Shown here one piece after another: positions 35,349 to 44,010 of a stretch of DNA of 64,000 bases. Position 1 is the stretch's first letter. Each line of letters starts with the position of its first letter. The stretch spans positions 1 to 64,000 of the forward strand of contig JAAFKI010000059.1 in assembly GCA_021399345.1 (NCBI GenBank), read 5' to 3'. The notes beneath the pieces were generated by a model that worked only from the letters and a program-made list of their open reading frames with translations, was not told the origin of the DNA and made no database searches. The stretch is from Candidatus Heimdallarchaeota archaeon. Its GTDB lineage: Archaea > Asgardarchaeota > Heimdallarchaeia > Heimdallarchaeales > Heimdallarchaeaceae. Made by a program: the position numbers and the translations under genes.

Positions 35349-35807
35349 TCACTTTTTTAATAATAGATCTTCATCTATTAGGAATTGCATATAATCTACA
35401 TCCTTAATATATGATCTCAATTTAATTTCTATTTTGATAACGTTGGTTGCTGAACTAATGATTAGTTGATTATTGTATATCCCTTGCTTGTCTATTCTAA
35501 TGTGGAAAGATTTTTTATTTTGATTGAATCTTTCCTCGAATTCATTGTAAAGCTGCATTTTCTGTTCTTTTGAGAGTTTAGATACTATGTGTTTGAGAAT
35601 TTTAGTAACTAACTTCTTATTACTAAAGGAAGTTACAACATATTCAATTGGATTTTCATATCCTCCCTCAAGTTCTTCTACAACTATCTCTGTTTCTTCT
35701 ATAAGTTCATCAGGAATAAGATTTTCCAGTGCTTCCATGTTTTTATCAAAATTTTCAGTAGCATGAACTGAAAAACTACATTCAACTTTGCTAATAGTGA
35801 TGTCCAT
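35349..35807 (-). CDS. Archaeal RNA-binding protein, COG1325/DUF54 (exosome-associated)
   Basis: 152 residues matching the archaeal COG1325 family, annotated as an exosome-related RNA-binding protein. Markers are the N-terminal strand SKVECSFSVHATENFDKNMEALENLIP, GYENPIEYVVTSFSNKK and HIRIDKQGIYNNQLIISS, with a basic/acidic C-terminus. It follows L15e by 60 bases on the same strand; the L15e-COG1325 pair is conserved in archaea. Its exact function is not established. Confidence 0.8.
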   Translation of the reverse strand: MDITISKVECSFSVHATENFDKNMEALENLIPDELIEETEIVVEELEGGYENPIEYVVTSFSNKKLVTKILKHIVSKLSKEQKMQLYNEFEERFNQNKKSFHIRIDKQGIYNNQLIISSATNVIKIEIKLRSYIKDVDYMQFLIDEDLLLKK

Positions 35808-35866
35808 CTTATTCCCTTTTTTTTCTTAAAATTAGGCAGTAATGTAAAAAAGAGATAAATTAGAGG

Positions 35867-36496
35867 TCAGTTACCTCTTCGTCCATGTCTTCTTAAAGAT
35901 GGTCTGACTTTTTCAGCACCTTTTCCTTTTGTTCGGAGTCCCCTTGATTTCTTACCTGCGCTTGTCAATCCACGATGAACCCTTCCTCTATGAACTGGGT
36001 TCTTGAGATAAACTAAGTCATCGCCACGATATTCTTTAATTGAAATCCAGCTAGTTCTTGGATCTTTTGCAATAACAGGATGTTGAGGATCTATTAAAAT
36101 CACTTCAAAGAATTTGTGTCTTCCATCTTGACCTACCCAATAGGAATTTAGAACTTCAAGATTAGAATATCTTCTTGCTACTCTTTCTTCGGCTATGAGT
36201 TTAATGCTTTTCTTAGGAGTTATTTTATTGACACCCATATTACGAGACTTTCTTCCTCTTACAGGTCTTTTCTTTCTCCTTCCCCCTCTCCTAACCTTGG
36301 CTCTTACAATTACATACCCTTGTTTAGCCTTATATCCAAGAGTTCTTGCTCTATCAAGTCTTGTTGGTTTTTCAACTCTTTCAACTGCTCCCTCTCTTCT
36401 CCATTGAATAAGTCTACTTCGCATAAGCTCCTTAAACTCAGGAGTTTCGCGATTTCTCCAAAATTCTCCAATATACTTATACATACTTTTGGTCAT
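35867..36496 (-). CDS. rpl15e: Ribosomal protein L15e (eL15)
   Basis: 209 residues from ATG 36496; the frame is open three residues more to 36505. It is the archaeal/eukaryotic large-subunit protein. Diagnostic segments are [76 protein letters not shown] and the basic C-terminus [24 protein letters not shown] seven bases before the ATG is a fair ribosome site. Confidence 0.96.
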   Translation of the reverse strand: MTKSMYKYIGEFWRNRETPEFKELMRSRLIQWRREGAVERVEKPTRLDRARTLGYKAKQGYVIVRAKVRRGGRRKKRPVRGRKSRNMGVNKITPKKSIKLIAEERVARRYSNLEVLNSYWVGQDGRHKFFEVILIDPQHPVIAKDPRTSWISIKEYRGDDLVYLKNPVHRGRVHRGLTSAGKKSRGLRTKGKGAEKVRPSLRRHGRRGN

Positions 36497-36827
36497 GATA
36501 ATCACCTAACGATTCCCGGGTGGACATCTCGTCGGTATGTTCCCAAACAAAGAATTAGTTTTAAAAGTTGTGATTTTGATGATTTTTTATTAAAAAGAAA
36601 ATATAAAGAACATATCTCCTTTTATTGTGATTGTAAATGGACGTGCGTCATCTGATACCAAGAGCTTTGATTTCACTTATGTTATAGTATACTTTAGCAA
36701 TTTTTGGAAATACAATGTGTGCATTAGTATTCCCAATCAGGTCTTTTTTGATTAAATATTCATATCTCTAGAACTAAGTGATAAAGAAAAATTCAAAAGA
36801 AGGACAACCTATTGATGATTGGTTATA
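36497..36827. promoter_or_regulatory. Divergent promoter region of L15e and TrmO
   Basis: For L15e, TTTTAAAA (36559-36566, minus strand) would place the start of transcription near 36537, leaving a leader of about 40 nt that contains the unusually GC-rich 36514-36544 segment, which can form an imperfect GGG/CCC-closed stem. For TrmO, sequence before ATG 36828 has only weak TATA-like tracts. No small gene, tRNA or clear C/D pattern is seen in the remaining AT-rich sequence. Confidence 0.4.
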
Positions 36828-37256
36828 ATGACATCTTTTGGAATTCATCAAATTGGTGTAGTAAAAATAGAAAAAGAAGCTTGTTATATTGAGATATCTC
36901 AGCTATATACTACTGGTTTGCGTCATATTGAACAATTCAGCCACATTTACGTCTTGTGGTGGATATCGATGAGAGATAATCCTTCGGATAGATCTAAGAT
37001 GCTAGCCACACCCCCTAAATTGAAAACTTCTATAGAAACTGGCGTTTTTTCTTCTAGAAGTCCAAATCGACCTAATCCAATTGGTTTAACCAAAGTAAAA
37101 CTACTAAGGGTAGAAAATACTAAACTGTACATAGATAGGATTGATGCGATTGATGGAACGCCTATTCTAGATATTAAGCCATATTTACCTGGAGATAGCG
37201 TTTCTGCCGATGAAATTAAACTTCCAGAATGGTTTGACCACTTGAAGGAAGAATAA
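36828..37256 (+). CDS. trmO: TrmO-type tRNA (adenine-N6)-methyltransferase, UPF0066/YaeB family
   Basis: 142 residues from ATG 36828. The UPF0066 beta-barrel family (TsaA/TrmO) methylates t6A37 to m6t6A in tRNA. Motifs seen are HIEQFSHIYVLWW, TGVFSSRSPNRPNPIGLT (the SPNRPNPIGL signature) and IDAIDGTPILDIKPYLPG, ending EWFDHL. A TTG at 36819 adds three residues. KEOPS subunits Pcc1 and Pcc2 of the t6A pathway are also in this window. Confidence 0.92.
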   Translation: MTSFGIHQIGVVKIEKEACYIEISQLYTTGLRHIEQFSHIYVLWWISMRDNPSDRSKMLATPPKLKTSIETGVFSSRSPNRPNPIGLTKVKLLRVENTKLYIDRIDAIDGTPILDIKPYLPGDSVSADEIKLPEWFDHLKEE

Positions 37257-37322
37257 GGTTTAATTTCTTTTTCTCTCTTTTTTTGAGTTTTTATAAGAAT
37301 ATTTAGAAACATTCTTGATATT

Positions 37323-38219
37323 ATGAAGAAAAGAGCTCAATATTCTAACAACGCATTTATTGATGAAAGCAAAGTCATCATTATTACTGGAGCCTCCTCA
37401 GGAATTGGTAAGGCTGTATCTCTAGCCCTAGTTAAATACAAACCAAAACTTGTTCTTGTTGCTAGGAGAAAGAAAAAACTGTTGCAAACTGCAAGTTTAT
37501 TGAAAAAACATAAAATCAAAACTTTATCCATTGTTGGTGATGTAAGAAATCGAGATGACAGAATGAAGATTATAGATCTTACTTTGAAGACATTTGGAAG
37601 AATTGATGTTCTAATAAATAATGCAGGAGTTGGAAAAGCAAACTTGTTTTTAGAACAGCCTGAAGAAGAAATTGATCAATTAATAGAAACAAATATTCTG
37701 TCCTTAATTAAGATGACACATGCAGTTGTACCTATTATGGAACAACAAGGCGAAGGTAACATTATCAACATATCTTCATCTCTTGCAATGCTTCCCGTTT
37801 ATCCTTTTGCAGTTTATTGTGCAACAAAGTCTGCAGTTAAAGTATTTAGTGATAGCGTAAGACAAGAGCTCAAAAATTATGGGATATCAGTTTCAACCGT
37901 TTTACCAGGTCCATATAAAACAGAATTTAACAAAATATCTGGGTTAAGTGATAAACTTGTGAATGGAAGTGAGGTTGACAAACTTGCTAGGAATATTGCA
38001 CATCTCATAACTAAGCCAAAAAACAACCTGATTCGACCTAAATCATTTATTCCACTCTTGTGGATAACCACTAGATTTAGTTCGTTTAAGGAAAAAATTA
38101 CTTTTCAAATAGCAGAGCAAATAAATAGAGCAAGATTAGCCAATCTCAAGAAATTGGAATTGGAAAAATCCTTATTAAAAGAAAAAGAAAAAGAAATTAT
38201 TGTTGAAGTAAAAGCCTAA
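37323..38219 (+). CDS. Short-chain dehydrogenase/reductase
   Basis: 298 residues, classic SDR. The NAD(P) fingerprint is VIIITGASSGIGKAV, followed by LVLVARRKKKL (basic residues here favour NADPH), DVLINNAGVG, the catalytic Ser in INISSS, and YCATKSA (Tyr-x-x-x-Lys). The extension after residue 245 is lysine-rich and helical. The substrate cannot be read. It is convergent with the ABCE1 remnant and has a TTTTTATAAG promoter-like element about 25 bases upstream. Confidence 0.9.
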   Translation: MKKRAQYSNNAFIDESKVIIITGASSGIGKAVSLALVKYKPKLVLVARRKKKLLQTASLLKKHKIKTLSIVGDVRNRDDRMKIIDLTLKTFGRIDVLINNAGVGKANLFLEQPEEEIDQLIETNILSLIKMTHAVVPIMEQQGEGNIINISSSLAMLPVYPFAVYCATKSAVKVFSDSVRQELKNYGISVSTVLPGPYKTEFNKISGLSDKLVNGSEVDKLARNIAHLITKPKNNLIRPKSFIPLLWITTRFSSFKEKITFQIAEQINRARLANLKKLELEKSLLKEKEKEIIVEVKA

Positions 38220-38221
38220 AT

Positions 38222-38497
38222 CTAAGCTGCTAAGAAGTAATTTCCATTAGATTTCTGTTTCTTATCTAGTTGGGAATCCTTTTTATTGACTCTAGGTCGA
38301 AGAGTTCGAGGGTCTTGCCTGAAAGTTATACCCATCTTTCTCAAAAAATTATTCATACCATTCTGTAATGTACCAATTCTTTTGCTTGACCCCTTTTCTC
38401 CTGAAATCCCATCAAAAACCATTAGTCTATCAGAAGTGAAATTAAGCATCATAACGTCATGTTCTACTACTATTGGAAGTATCAAAAGAAAACTCAA
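38222..38497 (-). pseudogene. Truncated ABCE1/Rli1 copy (C-terminal fragment)
   Basis: An open frame of 91 codons whose last 82 residues match the C-terminus of the intact ABCE1 at 39531-41393 at about three residues in four. The homologous part begins at VVEHD, the H-switch of nucleotide-binding domain 2, and runs to the end. Everything upstream (FeS domain, first ATPase domain, both Walker motifs) is missing. The first nine residues have no ABCE1 match, so the break is near 38470. The reading frame is still open and most DNA differences are synonymous, so the copy was long under selection before truncation. It may have been a second functional ABCE1. Confidence 0.75.
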
Positions 38498-38721
38498 AAA
38501 TAAGAGAAAGCACTTTAGATGGAAAAAAATTCAGTATAAATAATAAAGCTAAGAATTGACAAAAAACAGATTCATTAAGGCTATCATCTATTAATGCTAA
38601 CTTAGCTTATGGGAGAGCATATACGGAGGGGAGATTAGCAACCTAAATGGTTTTATGTGTTATTGTACTAGTATAATTAAAAATCAGTTGTTAGAATTAG
38701 AGAGTAAGGAGGAAGGATAAT
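38498..38721. other. Intergenic region between the ABCE1 remnant and the membrane-protein gene
   Basis: AT-rich; no gene is seen in it. It contains the upstream break of the ABCE1 copy and, near 38670, an AGTATAATTAAAAA element that may be the promoter of the next gene. I could not find further ABCE1 sequence here. Confidence 0.4.
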
Positions 38722-39384
38722 ATGAATAAAAAAATAGGTAAATTCTTGACTATATCGCTAATAGTGCTTACACTTTTATTCCCATATACGATGGTAGTGG
38801 AAGGGGAAGAATCAACTATTGCTTCTAGAATCTCAGAAATTTCTGAAGTTTCTGTACTTCACAATTCATATTTTAGTGAACCCAATACCACTTTGTTTGG
38901 TATAAATGTAACAGTAGAAATTTTAAATAAAGAAGCTGAAAATCAAACAGTCACTGAAATATCTGATTATATTCCAAAGGTTTTCATTAATGCATCACTT
39001 GAGAACCAATCATTGGAATTTGAACGATTAGGATATGTACACTCAACAGTTATGAAATATACTTATCAACCGAGCATTACAGTTGAATATAGTTATGTTG
39101 TGTTCTATATTAATCAAACAGACTTACCTTATCTTCCAAATGGCAATTACACCCTTTGGAGACCAATCAATACTGCTTATCAGTGGTTAAATACTACTAA
39201 AGCAGAAGTTTTAATGACTATAATCACTGTGACTTCTGGTGTGTTGAACATTACATACCCTAGCTTTAACTATGGTCCTACTGACAATGTAACATTTTCA
39301 AGCATATCATCACTAGTATTTCTTTCACTGTGTTTGTATCCAATAATTAGATTTAGAAGAAGAAGAAAACCGAGAATTGTCTGA
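38722..39384 (+). CDS. Secreted type I membrane protein, unknown
   Basis: 220 residues. An N-terminal signal peptide (KIGKFLTISLIVLTLLFPYTMVV) is followed by an extracellular, Asn/Thr-rich region with many N-x-S/T sequons (NTTLFGINVTVEIL, ENQTVT, NITYPS) and a C-terminal membrane helix VFLSLCLYPIIRF ending in RRRRKPR. The architecture suggests a small glycosylated surface protein. No recognised domain. It sits between the two ABCE1 copies on the opposite strand. Confidence 0.75.
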   Translation: MNKKIGKFLTISLIVLTLLFPYTMVVEGEESTIASRISEISEVSVLHNSYFSEPNTTLFGINVTVEILNKEAENQTVTEISDYIPKVFINASLENQSLEFERLGYVHSTVMKYTYQPSITVEYSYVVFYINQTDLPYLPNGNYTLWRPINTAYQWLNTTKAEVLMTIITVTSGVLNITYPSFNYGPTDNVTFSSISSLVFLSLCLYPIIRFRRRRKPRIV

Positions 39385-39388
39385 AATA

Positions 39389-39415
39389 CTATCATTACAA
39401 ATCAGCAGATGATAG
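39389..39415. repeat. Inverted repeat after the secreted membrane protein gene
   Basis: CTATCAT (39389-39395) and ATGATAG (39409-39415) are perfect seven-base arms around 13 bases, four bases past the stop of the gene at 38722-39384. It may be a transcript-end or processing structure. Confidence 0.3.
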
Positions 39416-39530
39416 CGACTATTAATAGAATGGATTTCTTAATTTGTGTACTAAGAGACTTGATCTATTAATATTGTTTATTGGCAACAACCTCAAATCT
39501 ATTCTTTTATAAAAACATAGAATCAACTTA

Positions 39531-41393
39531 CTATGCCACAGTAAAGTATTTCCCTTCTGCTTTTTGTTTTTTGTCTAGCTGAGAACCCTTTTTGTTGACC
39601 CTAGGACGGAGATTATGAGGATCTTGTCTAAAAGTAATATCCATCCTTCTTAGAAAGTTATTCATTCCAGCTTGTACTCTTGCGATTCTCTTAGCTTTTC
39701 CTTCAATACCAGAAATTCCATCAAAAACCATTAAACGATCAGAAAAGAAATTCAACATCATAATATCATGTTCAACAACCAAACATCCCATCCCATAATG
39801 TGAAACTACTCTTTTAATTACTTTAGCTACATTTACTCTATCCTCAGAAGAAATGAAGGCCGAAGGTTCATCTATAAGATACAAATGAGCTTTTCTTCCT
39901 AGACATGCTGCAATTGAAACTTTTTGAAGTTCTCCACCTGAAAGATCACATAAACTGGAATCTAGAAGTTTAGAGAATTTTAAAGGCTCAATAATTTCTG
40001 ATTTGTGCCAACCGCTTGTTAACATTACTGGATTAATTTCACTTAAATAATCTACTACTGTTTGTTCTGATTCAGTATAGAGATATTGGGGTTTATGGCT
40101 TACTTTCAATTTTTCATTGATTCCACCATCTTGATTCTTCTCTTGAAGATCAATTGATTCTTTGTCTCTAGTTGCCATCTGAACTAACAATTCAGTAGGT
40201 TCAGATATTGTTGTAGGTTCAAGAATACCCGCTAGCATTTTTACAAAAGTTGTTTTTCCAATCCCATTGGGTCCAATGATTCCCACTACTTCTCCTTTGT
40301 AGAGTTCTCCACCTTTAACTGAAAGCTCAAAAGTATCAAATTTTTTGGTCATGTCACCATATCTTATTGCTAATCTCTGAGATGTGACCTTATCTTCGTG
40401 ACTGGCTTTTTTGAAGATAATTGGTTCAGATCTGAAGCGCATATTTTCTGAAGGAATATATCCATCTAGAAAAATATTGATACCCTCTCTCACAGAATAA
40501 GGATGACTTACAATACCGTAAACTCCAGCATCTCCATAGTACATATGTACCTGATCACTCAGATAGTCTAGCATAGCTAAATCGTGTTCAACTACAATAA
40601 GAGTGTGATTTGGTGATTTCATTTCATTGATATATTGGGCAATCTTGACTCTTTCGTGAACATCTAAATATGAGGTCGGTTCATCAAAGAGATACACATC
40701 TGCTTCTCTAACTACAGTGGCTGCAATTGCTAATTTTTGTAGTTCCCCCCCACTCAATTGTGAAATACTTCTGTCCCAAACCTTGGTTAGAGAGAAAATC
40801 TCTTTGACTTCATCTTTTAACCCACGTTCGTCAACTTTTGAAATTAAATCAGAAACATTTCCCTTAGTAACTCTAGGTAATTTGTCTACATTTTGCGGTT
40901 TTAGGATAATTGTTAACTCTTCATTTGCTATTTTTTCAAAATAGGATTGAGCTTCTGTTCCTCTGTAATTTTCTATAATTTCATCCCAGTTTGGTGGTTG
41001 ATCAAATTTTCCTAAATTTGGTTGTAATTTTCCTTGTAAAATATTGAGAGTTGTACTTTTACCAGAACCATTTTGTCCAACTAAACCAATAACCTTGCTT
41101 AGTTTTGGCATTGGTAATCTGTGAAGTTTGAATCCATTTATTCCATATCTATGTGTAACCTCTTTATCTAATTCTTCAGGAAGATTAACAACAGTAATAC
41201 AATGGAAAGGACATTTCTTAACACAAATTGCAACCCCTGAGCATAATGATTCATGAATAACAGCTTTATTGCTAGGAGGTTCAAAAGTAATAGTTTCTCT
41301 TCCCGCTCGAACAGAAGGACAAACTTTGTAACATAAATGCCCACATTTATCGGGTCTGCATTTCTCTTGATTAATCACAGCTACTCGAGTCAT
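39531..41393 (-). CDS. abce1: ABCE1/Rli1, ribosome recycling ATPase
   Basis: 620 residues, essential ribosome-splitting factor of archaea and eukaryotes. The N-terminus binds two [4Fe-4S] clusters (CRPDKCGHLCYKVCP and CSGVAICVKKCPF). NBD1 has the P-loop GQNGSGKST, signature LSGGELQK and FDEPTS, and EHD. NBD2 has GPNGIGKTT, LSGGELQKVS, DEPSAFI and VVEHD. The length is typical. A truncated copy of its last 82 residues is 1 kb downstream on the same strand, with the secreted protein gene between. Confidence 0.97.
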   Translation of the reverse strand: MTRVAVINQEKCRPDKCGHLCYKVCPSVRAGRETITFEPPSNKAVIHESLCSGVAICVKKCPFHCITVVNLPEELDKEVTHRYGINGFKLHRLPMPKLSKVIGLVGQNGSGKSTTLNILQGKLQPNLGKFDQPPNWDEIIENYRGTEAQSYFEKIANEELTIILKPQNVDKLPRVTKGNVSDLISKVDERGLKDEVKEIFSLTKVWDRSISQLSGGELQKLAIAATVVREADVYLFDEPTSYLDVHERVKIAQYINEMKSPNHTLIVVEHDLAMLDYLSDQVHMYYGDAGVYGIVSHPYSVREGINIFLDGYIPSENMRFRSEPIIFKKASHEDKVTSQRLAIRYGDMTKKFDTFELSVKGGELYKGEVVGIIGPNGIGKTTFVKMLAGILEPTTISEPTELLVQMATRDKESIDLQEKNQDGGINEKLKVSHKPQYLYTESEQTVVDYLSEINPVMLTSGWHKSEIIEPLKFSKLLDSSLCDLSGGELQKVSIAACLGRKAHLYLIDEPSAFISSEDRVNVAKVIKRVVSHYGMGCLVVEHDIMMLNFFSDRLMVFDGISGIEGKAKRIARVQAGMNNFLRRMDITFRQDPHNLRPRVNKKGSQLDKKQKAEGKYFTVA

Positions 41394-41915
41394 TAAAAAT
41401 AAACAAATGGGCCAATTTAAAAATTTAGAGATGAGATAGAATATTGAAGATTTGAAAGCGAATCTATGATTTTTTTGTCATTTTTAGTCATGTTGTGGGT
41501 TCAGTTATAGAGCTCATCATACCAACTATCAGATGACTCGCTTACAGTTGAATATTTACTCTATTGGATAAATCACGTATCCTCCTACCCCGTTCACATT
41601 TCGTTTGGGAAATGCTTTCGGATTGCTTTAAATGACTGCTATTTCTTCTTCTATCTCATCAATTATTTGAATAACAAGGTAATTCTTTCATGCCTGACCT
41701 AAATCACTCTCTGATGAGGTCACCAAGGTTCATGGTAAGCCGTGTTGATTCACTTTTATAATTAAAACATAATATTTAAACACAAAACATGCTGAATAGG
41801 TGCTAGGTGTTTTCTACTTCAACAAATGAGTTTACGAAGGTTTTTAAGGTACAATTTGTTCTAATTATTTGAAATTAATCTATAGAAATAGATTATCGAA
41901 AGAAAGGTGTAAAAT
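41394..41915. other. Structured intergenic region, possible small RNA locus
   Basis: About 520 bases without an open frame that looks coding. Several inverted repeats are present: GAG-C-TCATC (41510-41518) with GATGA-CTC (41532-41539); GGATA (41566-41570) with TATCC (41578-41582); and TGACCT (41695-41700) with AGGTCA (41717-41722). On the minus strand, ATGATGA (41520-41514) followed by CTGA (41504-41501) and preceded by CTGA (41532-41529) looks like a C'/D and D' box arrangement, but the C' to D spacing of 9 is short and a C box is missing. Candidate only. I rule out SRP RNA and RNase P RNA, whose conserved motifs I cannot find. Confidence 0.3.
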
Positions 41916-42572
41916 ATGCCTATTCCAGATAGTGTCCTAGCAAAAGAATATAGTCTTGTAATGGAGAGAGCTTATGCTTTCGAGCCAAAAGATGGTGATC
42001 TAACAACTTGGAAAGGTTTTGTTCCAGTAATCACAAATGAAGGAGAAATATTCGTAGATGTTGAAATAAAATTACCAGAAAATTATCCCGAATCTCCGCC
42101 AGTAGTTCAAATTCTTAGTCCAATCACTCATCCAAATATGACCACAGAAGGCATTCTCGAGATGAGAATGTTAGCACGTTGGAGAGACAGTTATCGCTTA
42201 TTCCAAGTGATAGTGGAACTACTAAGACTCTTCTCAAAAGTTCCTGCAAGATGTATTGAAGAAAAACCTCAAACTGTAGATTCTCAAGAACAACTTAATC
42301 CGATAATTACTCAGAAAGAGCAACTAGTTGTAATTCTCGAAGATAAGAAAAGAATCTTGAATGAAATTAAAAACAAGAAATCTCAACAGCTTACTAACAG
42401 AGCTTTGGAACAAGAAAAACAAAAACACCTTGATGACGAGATTTTGAATGTTGAAAGTGAACTTTTCGCGATTGAACAACAATTTGAGGATTACGATATT
42501 TCAAGTTTAGAATTTGCTAAAAGGTTCTATAATTTGAAGAAAAGACTATATCTCTTAGAGACTAAAGTGTAA
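41916..42572 (+). CDS. UEV (E2-fold, no catalytic Cys) protein with Vps23/Vps37-like C-terminus: ESCRT-I candidate
   Basis: 218 residues. Residues 5-115 follow the E2/UEV fold: WKGFVPVIT and GEIFVDVEIKLPENYPESPPVVQILSPITHPNM (the Y-P-x-x-P-P-x-V and H-P-N motifs), then GILEMRMLARWRDSYRLFQVIVELLRLF. Where an E2 has its active-site cysteine, two residues into the HPN-G-x segment, there is Leu, so conjugation is not expected. Residues 125-180 are a coiled coil, and the C-terminal LEFAKRFYNLKKRLYLLETK resembles the Vps37/steadiness-box helical end. I infer an Asgard ESCRT-I (Vps23-like) subunit. Other ESCRT genes are not in the window. An AAGGTGT ribosome-site-like stretch precedes the ATG. Confidence 0.75.
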   Translation: MPIPDSVLAKEYSLVMERAYAFEPKDGDLTTWKGFVPVITNEGEIFVDVEIKLPENYPESPPVVQILSPITHPNMTTEGILEMRMLARWRDSYRLFQVIVELLRLFSKVPARCIEEKPQTVDSQEQLNPIITQKEQLVVILEDKKRILNEIKNKKSQQLTNRALEQEKQKHLDDEILNVESELFAIEQQFEDYDISSLEFAKRFYNLKKRLYLLETKV

Positions 42573-42575
42573 GAT

Positions 42576-42905
42576 TCATTCGTTTTCTTCTTTTTCCTTA
42601 TTTTCTTTTCTATCATTTTTCATGAGTCTTTTTGTTAAATAATACCATACACCTAGCCATAGCCCAATTAGGAGCAGACTAATCCCTACTTTCAATGCTG
42701 CAAACAAGAAATTTAATCCTGGTTTTGGGGAATCAGGTATTTTCATAATCCCTTCACTAATCACCACACAAATGGCAATAAAAGTTCCAAAAACAAAGAT
42801 TTCTAAACCTATTAACTTCGCAAGTCTTGGTGTAAGTCTAAAATAGCTTATTATTCCTGAACCAATATTTTTTACAAAATTCGATGTTGATTGAATAAAA
42901 TTCAT
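42576..42905 (-). CDS. Small two-helix membrane protein
   Basis: 109 residues with two membrane segments: about 30-52 (LIGLEIFVFGTFIAICVVIS) and 65-88 (LFAALKVGISLLLIGLWLGVWYYL), and a highly charged, Lys/Glu-rich C-terminus. Its start overlaps the stop of the Alg7-like gene by 4 bases, so it is probably its translationally coupled partner. Family not recognised; convergent with the UEV gene. Confidence 0.7.
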   Translation of the reverse strand: MNFIQSTSNFVKNIGSGIISYFRLTPRLAKLIGLEIFVFGTFIAICVVISEGIMKIPDSPKPGLNFLFAALKVGISLLLIGLWLGVWYYLTKRLMKNDRKENKEKEENE

Positions 42906-43963
42906 GATACTACCCCCGATAGATTAGTTAAAACAGCAATCACTATTGCAAGAATAGCACTGACTATTGTTAAAACATTGAATGTTTTCACAACATCCTT
43001 TTCATGAAGCGGTTCCTTTTGTATAACTAAACCTACTAGTGTGATTGGTGCTTTTCTATCTCTTGTTGATTCTATTTTCCAATCTTTAGTCATTTTTGTG
43101 GGGCGCGCCATTTCTCTTCTTTCTAATAACCCTTTAACACTGCCAATAATTCCGAAAGCATTCATGATGAAAGGTATCATAGCAATGATCACAACTACCT
43201 CTAACCTTCCCATCACTGCAATAGCTCCTAGTGCTCCACCTATTGCAAGGCTGCCAGTATCTCCTCCAAAAACCTTAGCTGGATATTTATTAAAAATCCA
43301 AAAAGCCAATATTGTACCAACCAAAATTAGAATGAAAATATAAGTTAGCCCTGAATCTGATAGTCCTGCATCATTAAGAGGATCTAATCCGTTACCAAAT
43401 ATAATCAAATTGGAAAACAATATTGCGATCAGTACAATAATTGTAGTAGTTGCCATTGAACCATTAAATACATCTAGCATATTGACAGAATTTGCAGGTA
43501 CTGCAATAATGAATGGTAAAAGTATAATATAAGCAATAGTTAATCTTGTTTTTCCAATGAATGGTAAAATTGGTTCAGGCTTATACCTTTTAGATGCAAT
43601 TATAGGAATTGAAGCAAATAAAAGTAGAAACGGCTTAAGTAATGCGCTTAAGTTGAAAATATCATCAGCTAATCCTATTAAACCAGCTATTGTAACTGTT
43701 ATGCAAAATATCCCAATTGATAATCTTAATTCTGGGTCATTAATTAAAATGATCATTAACACCGAAGATAGCACAATGGCTATTAATATCACAATTCCTC
43801 CCCTTTCTGCAACCTTTGGTTTCTCTTTTTTATGAACATCTACACCACTGATTCCTCTTTTGTGCATCAGTCGTATATGAAACGGTAATCCTACCAATGT
43901 AATAATAAAAGGGGTAAAAAATGATAAAATATAAATGACGATTGGAGCTATGGTAGGAGCCAT
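42902..43963 (-). CDS. GlcNAc-1-phosphate transferase-like protein (Alg7/MraY family)
   Basis: 353 residues, about 10 hydrophobic helices, a polyprenol-phosphate N-acetylhexosamine-1-phosphate transferase. Seen are IGLADDIFNL (the conserved DD), NSVNMLDVFNG, VFGGDTGSLAIGG (cytoplasmic catalytic loop) and the RKAPIT segment. In archaea and eukaryotes such enzymes start N-glycan lipid carriers (AglH/Alg7). It shares the window with a GlmU-like nucleotidyltransferase that could make the sugar nucleotide donor, and with surface proteins rich in N-glycosylation sequons. Confidence 0.85.
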   Translation of the reverse strand: MAPTIAPIVIYILSFFTPFIITLVGLPFHIRLMHKRGISGVDVHKKEKPKVAERGGIVILIAIVLSSVLMIILINDPELRLSIGIFCITVTIAGLIGLADDIFNLSALLKPFLLLFASIPIIASKRYKPEPILPFIGKTRLTIAYIILLPFIIAVPANSVNMLDVFNGSMATTTIIVLIAILFSNLIIFGNGLDPLNDAGLSDSGLTYIFILILVGTILAFWIFNKYPAKVFGGDTGSLAIGGALGAIAVMGRLEVVVIIAMIPFIMNAFGIIGSVKGLLERREMARPTKMTKDWKIESTRDRKAPITLVGLVIQKEPLHEKDVVKTFNVLTIVSAILAIVIAVLTNLSGVVS

Positions 43964-44010
43964 TAAGCAAAAATCTACAATCGCTATATGAAATTTGCTG
44001 TTGATTAGAT

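Noticed and set aside
41394-41915. SRP RNA or RNase P RNA
   Set aside because: I found neither the helix 8 SRP core nor the conserved RNase P GAGGAAAG-like segment; hairpins are short.
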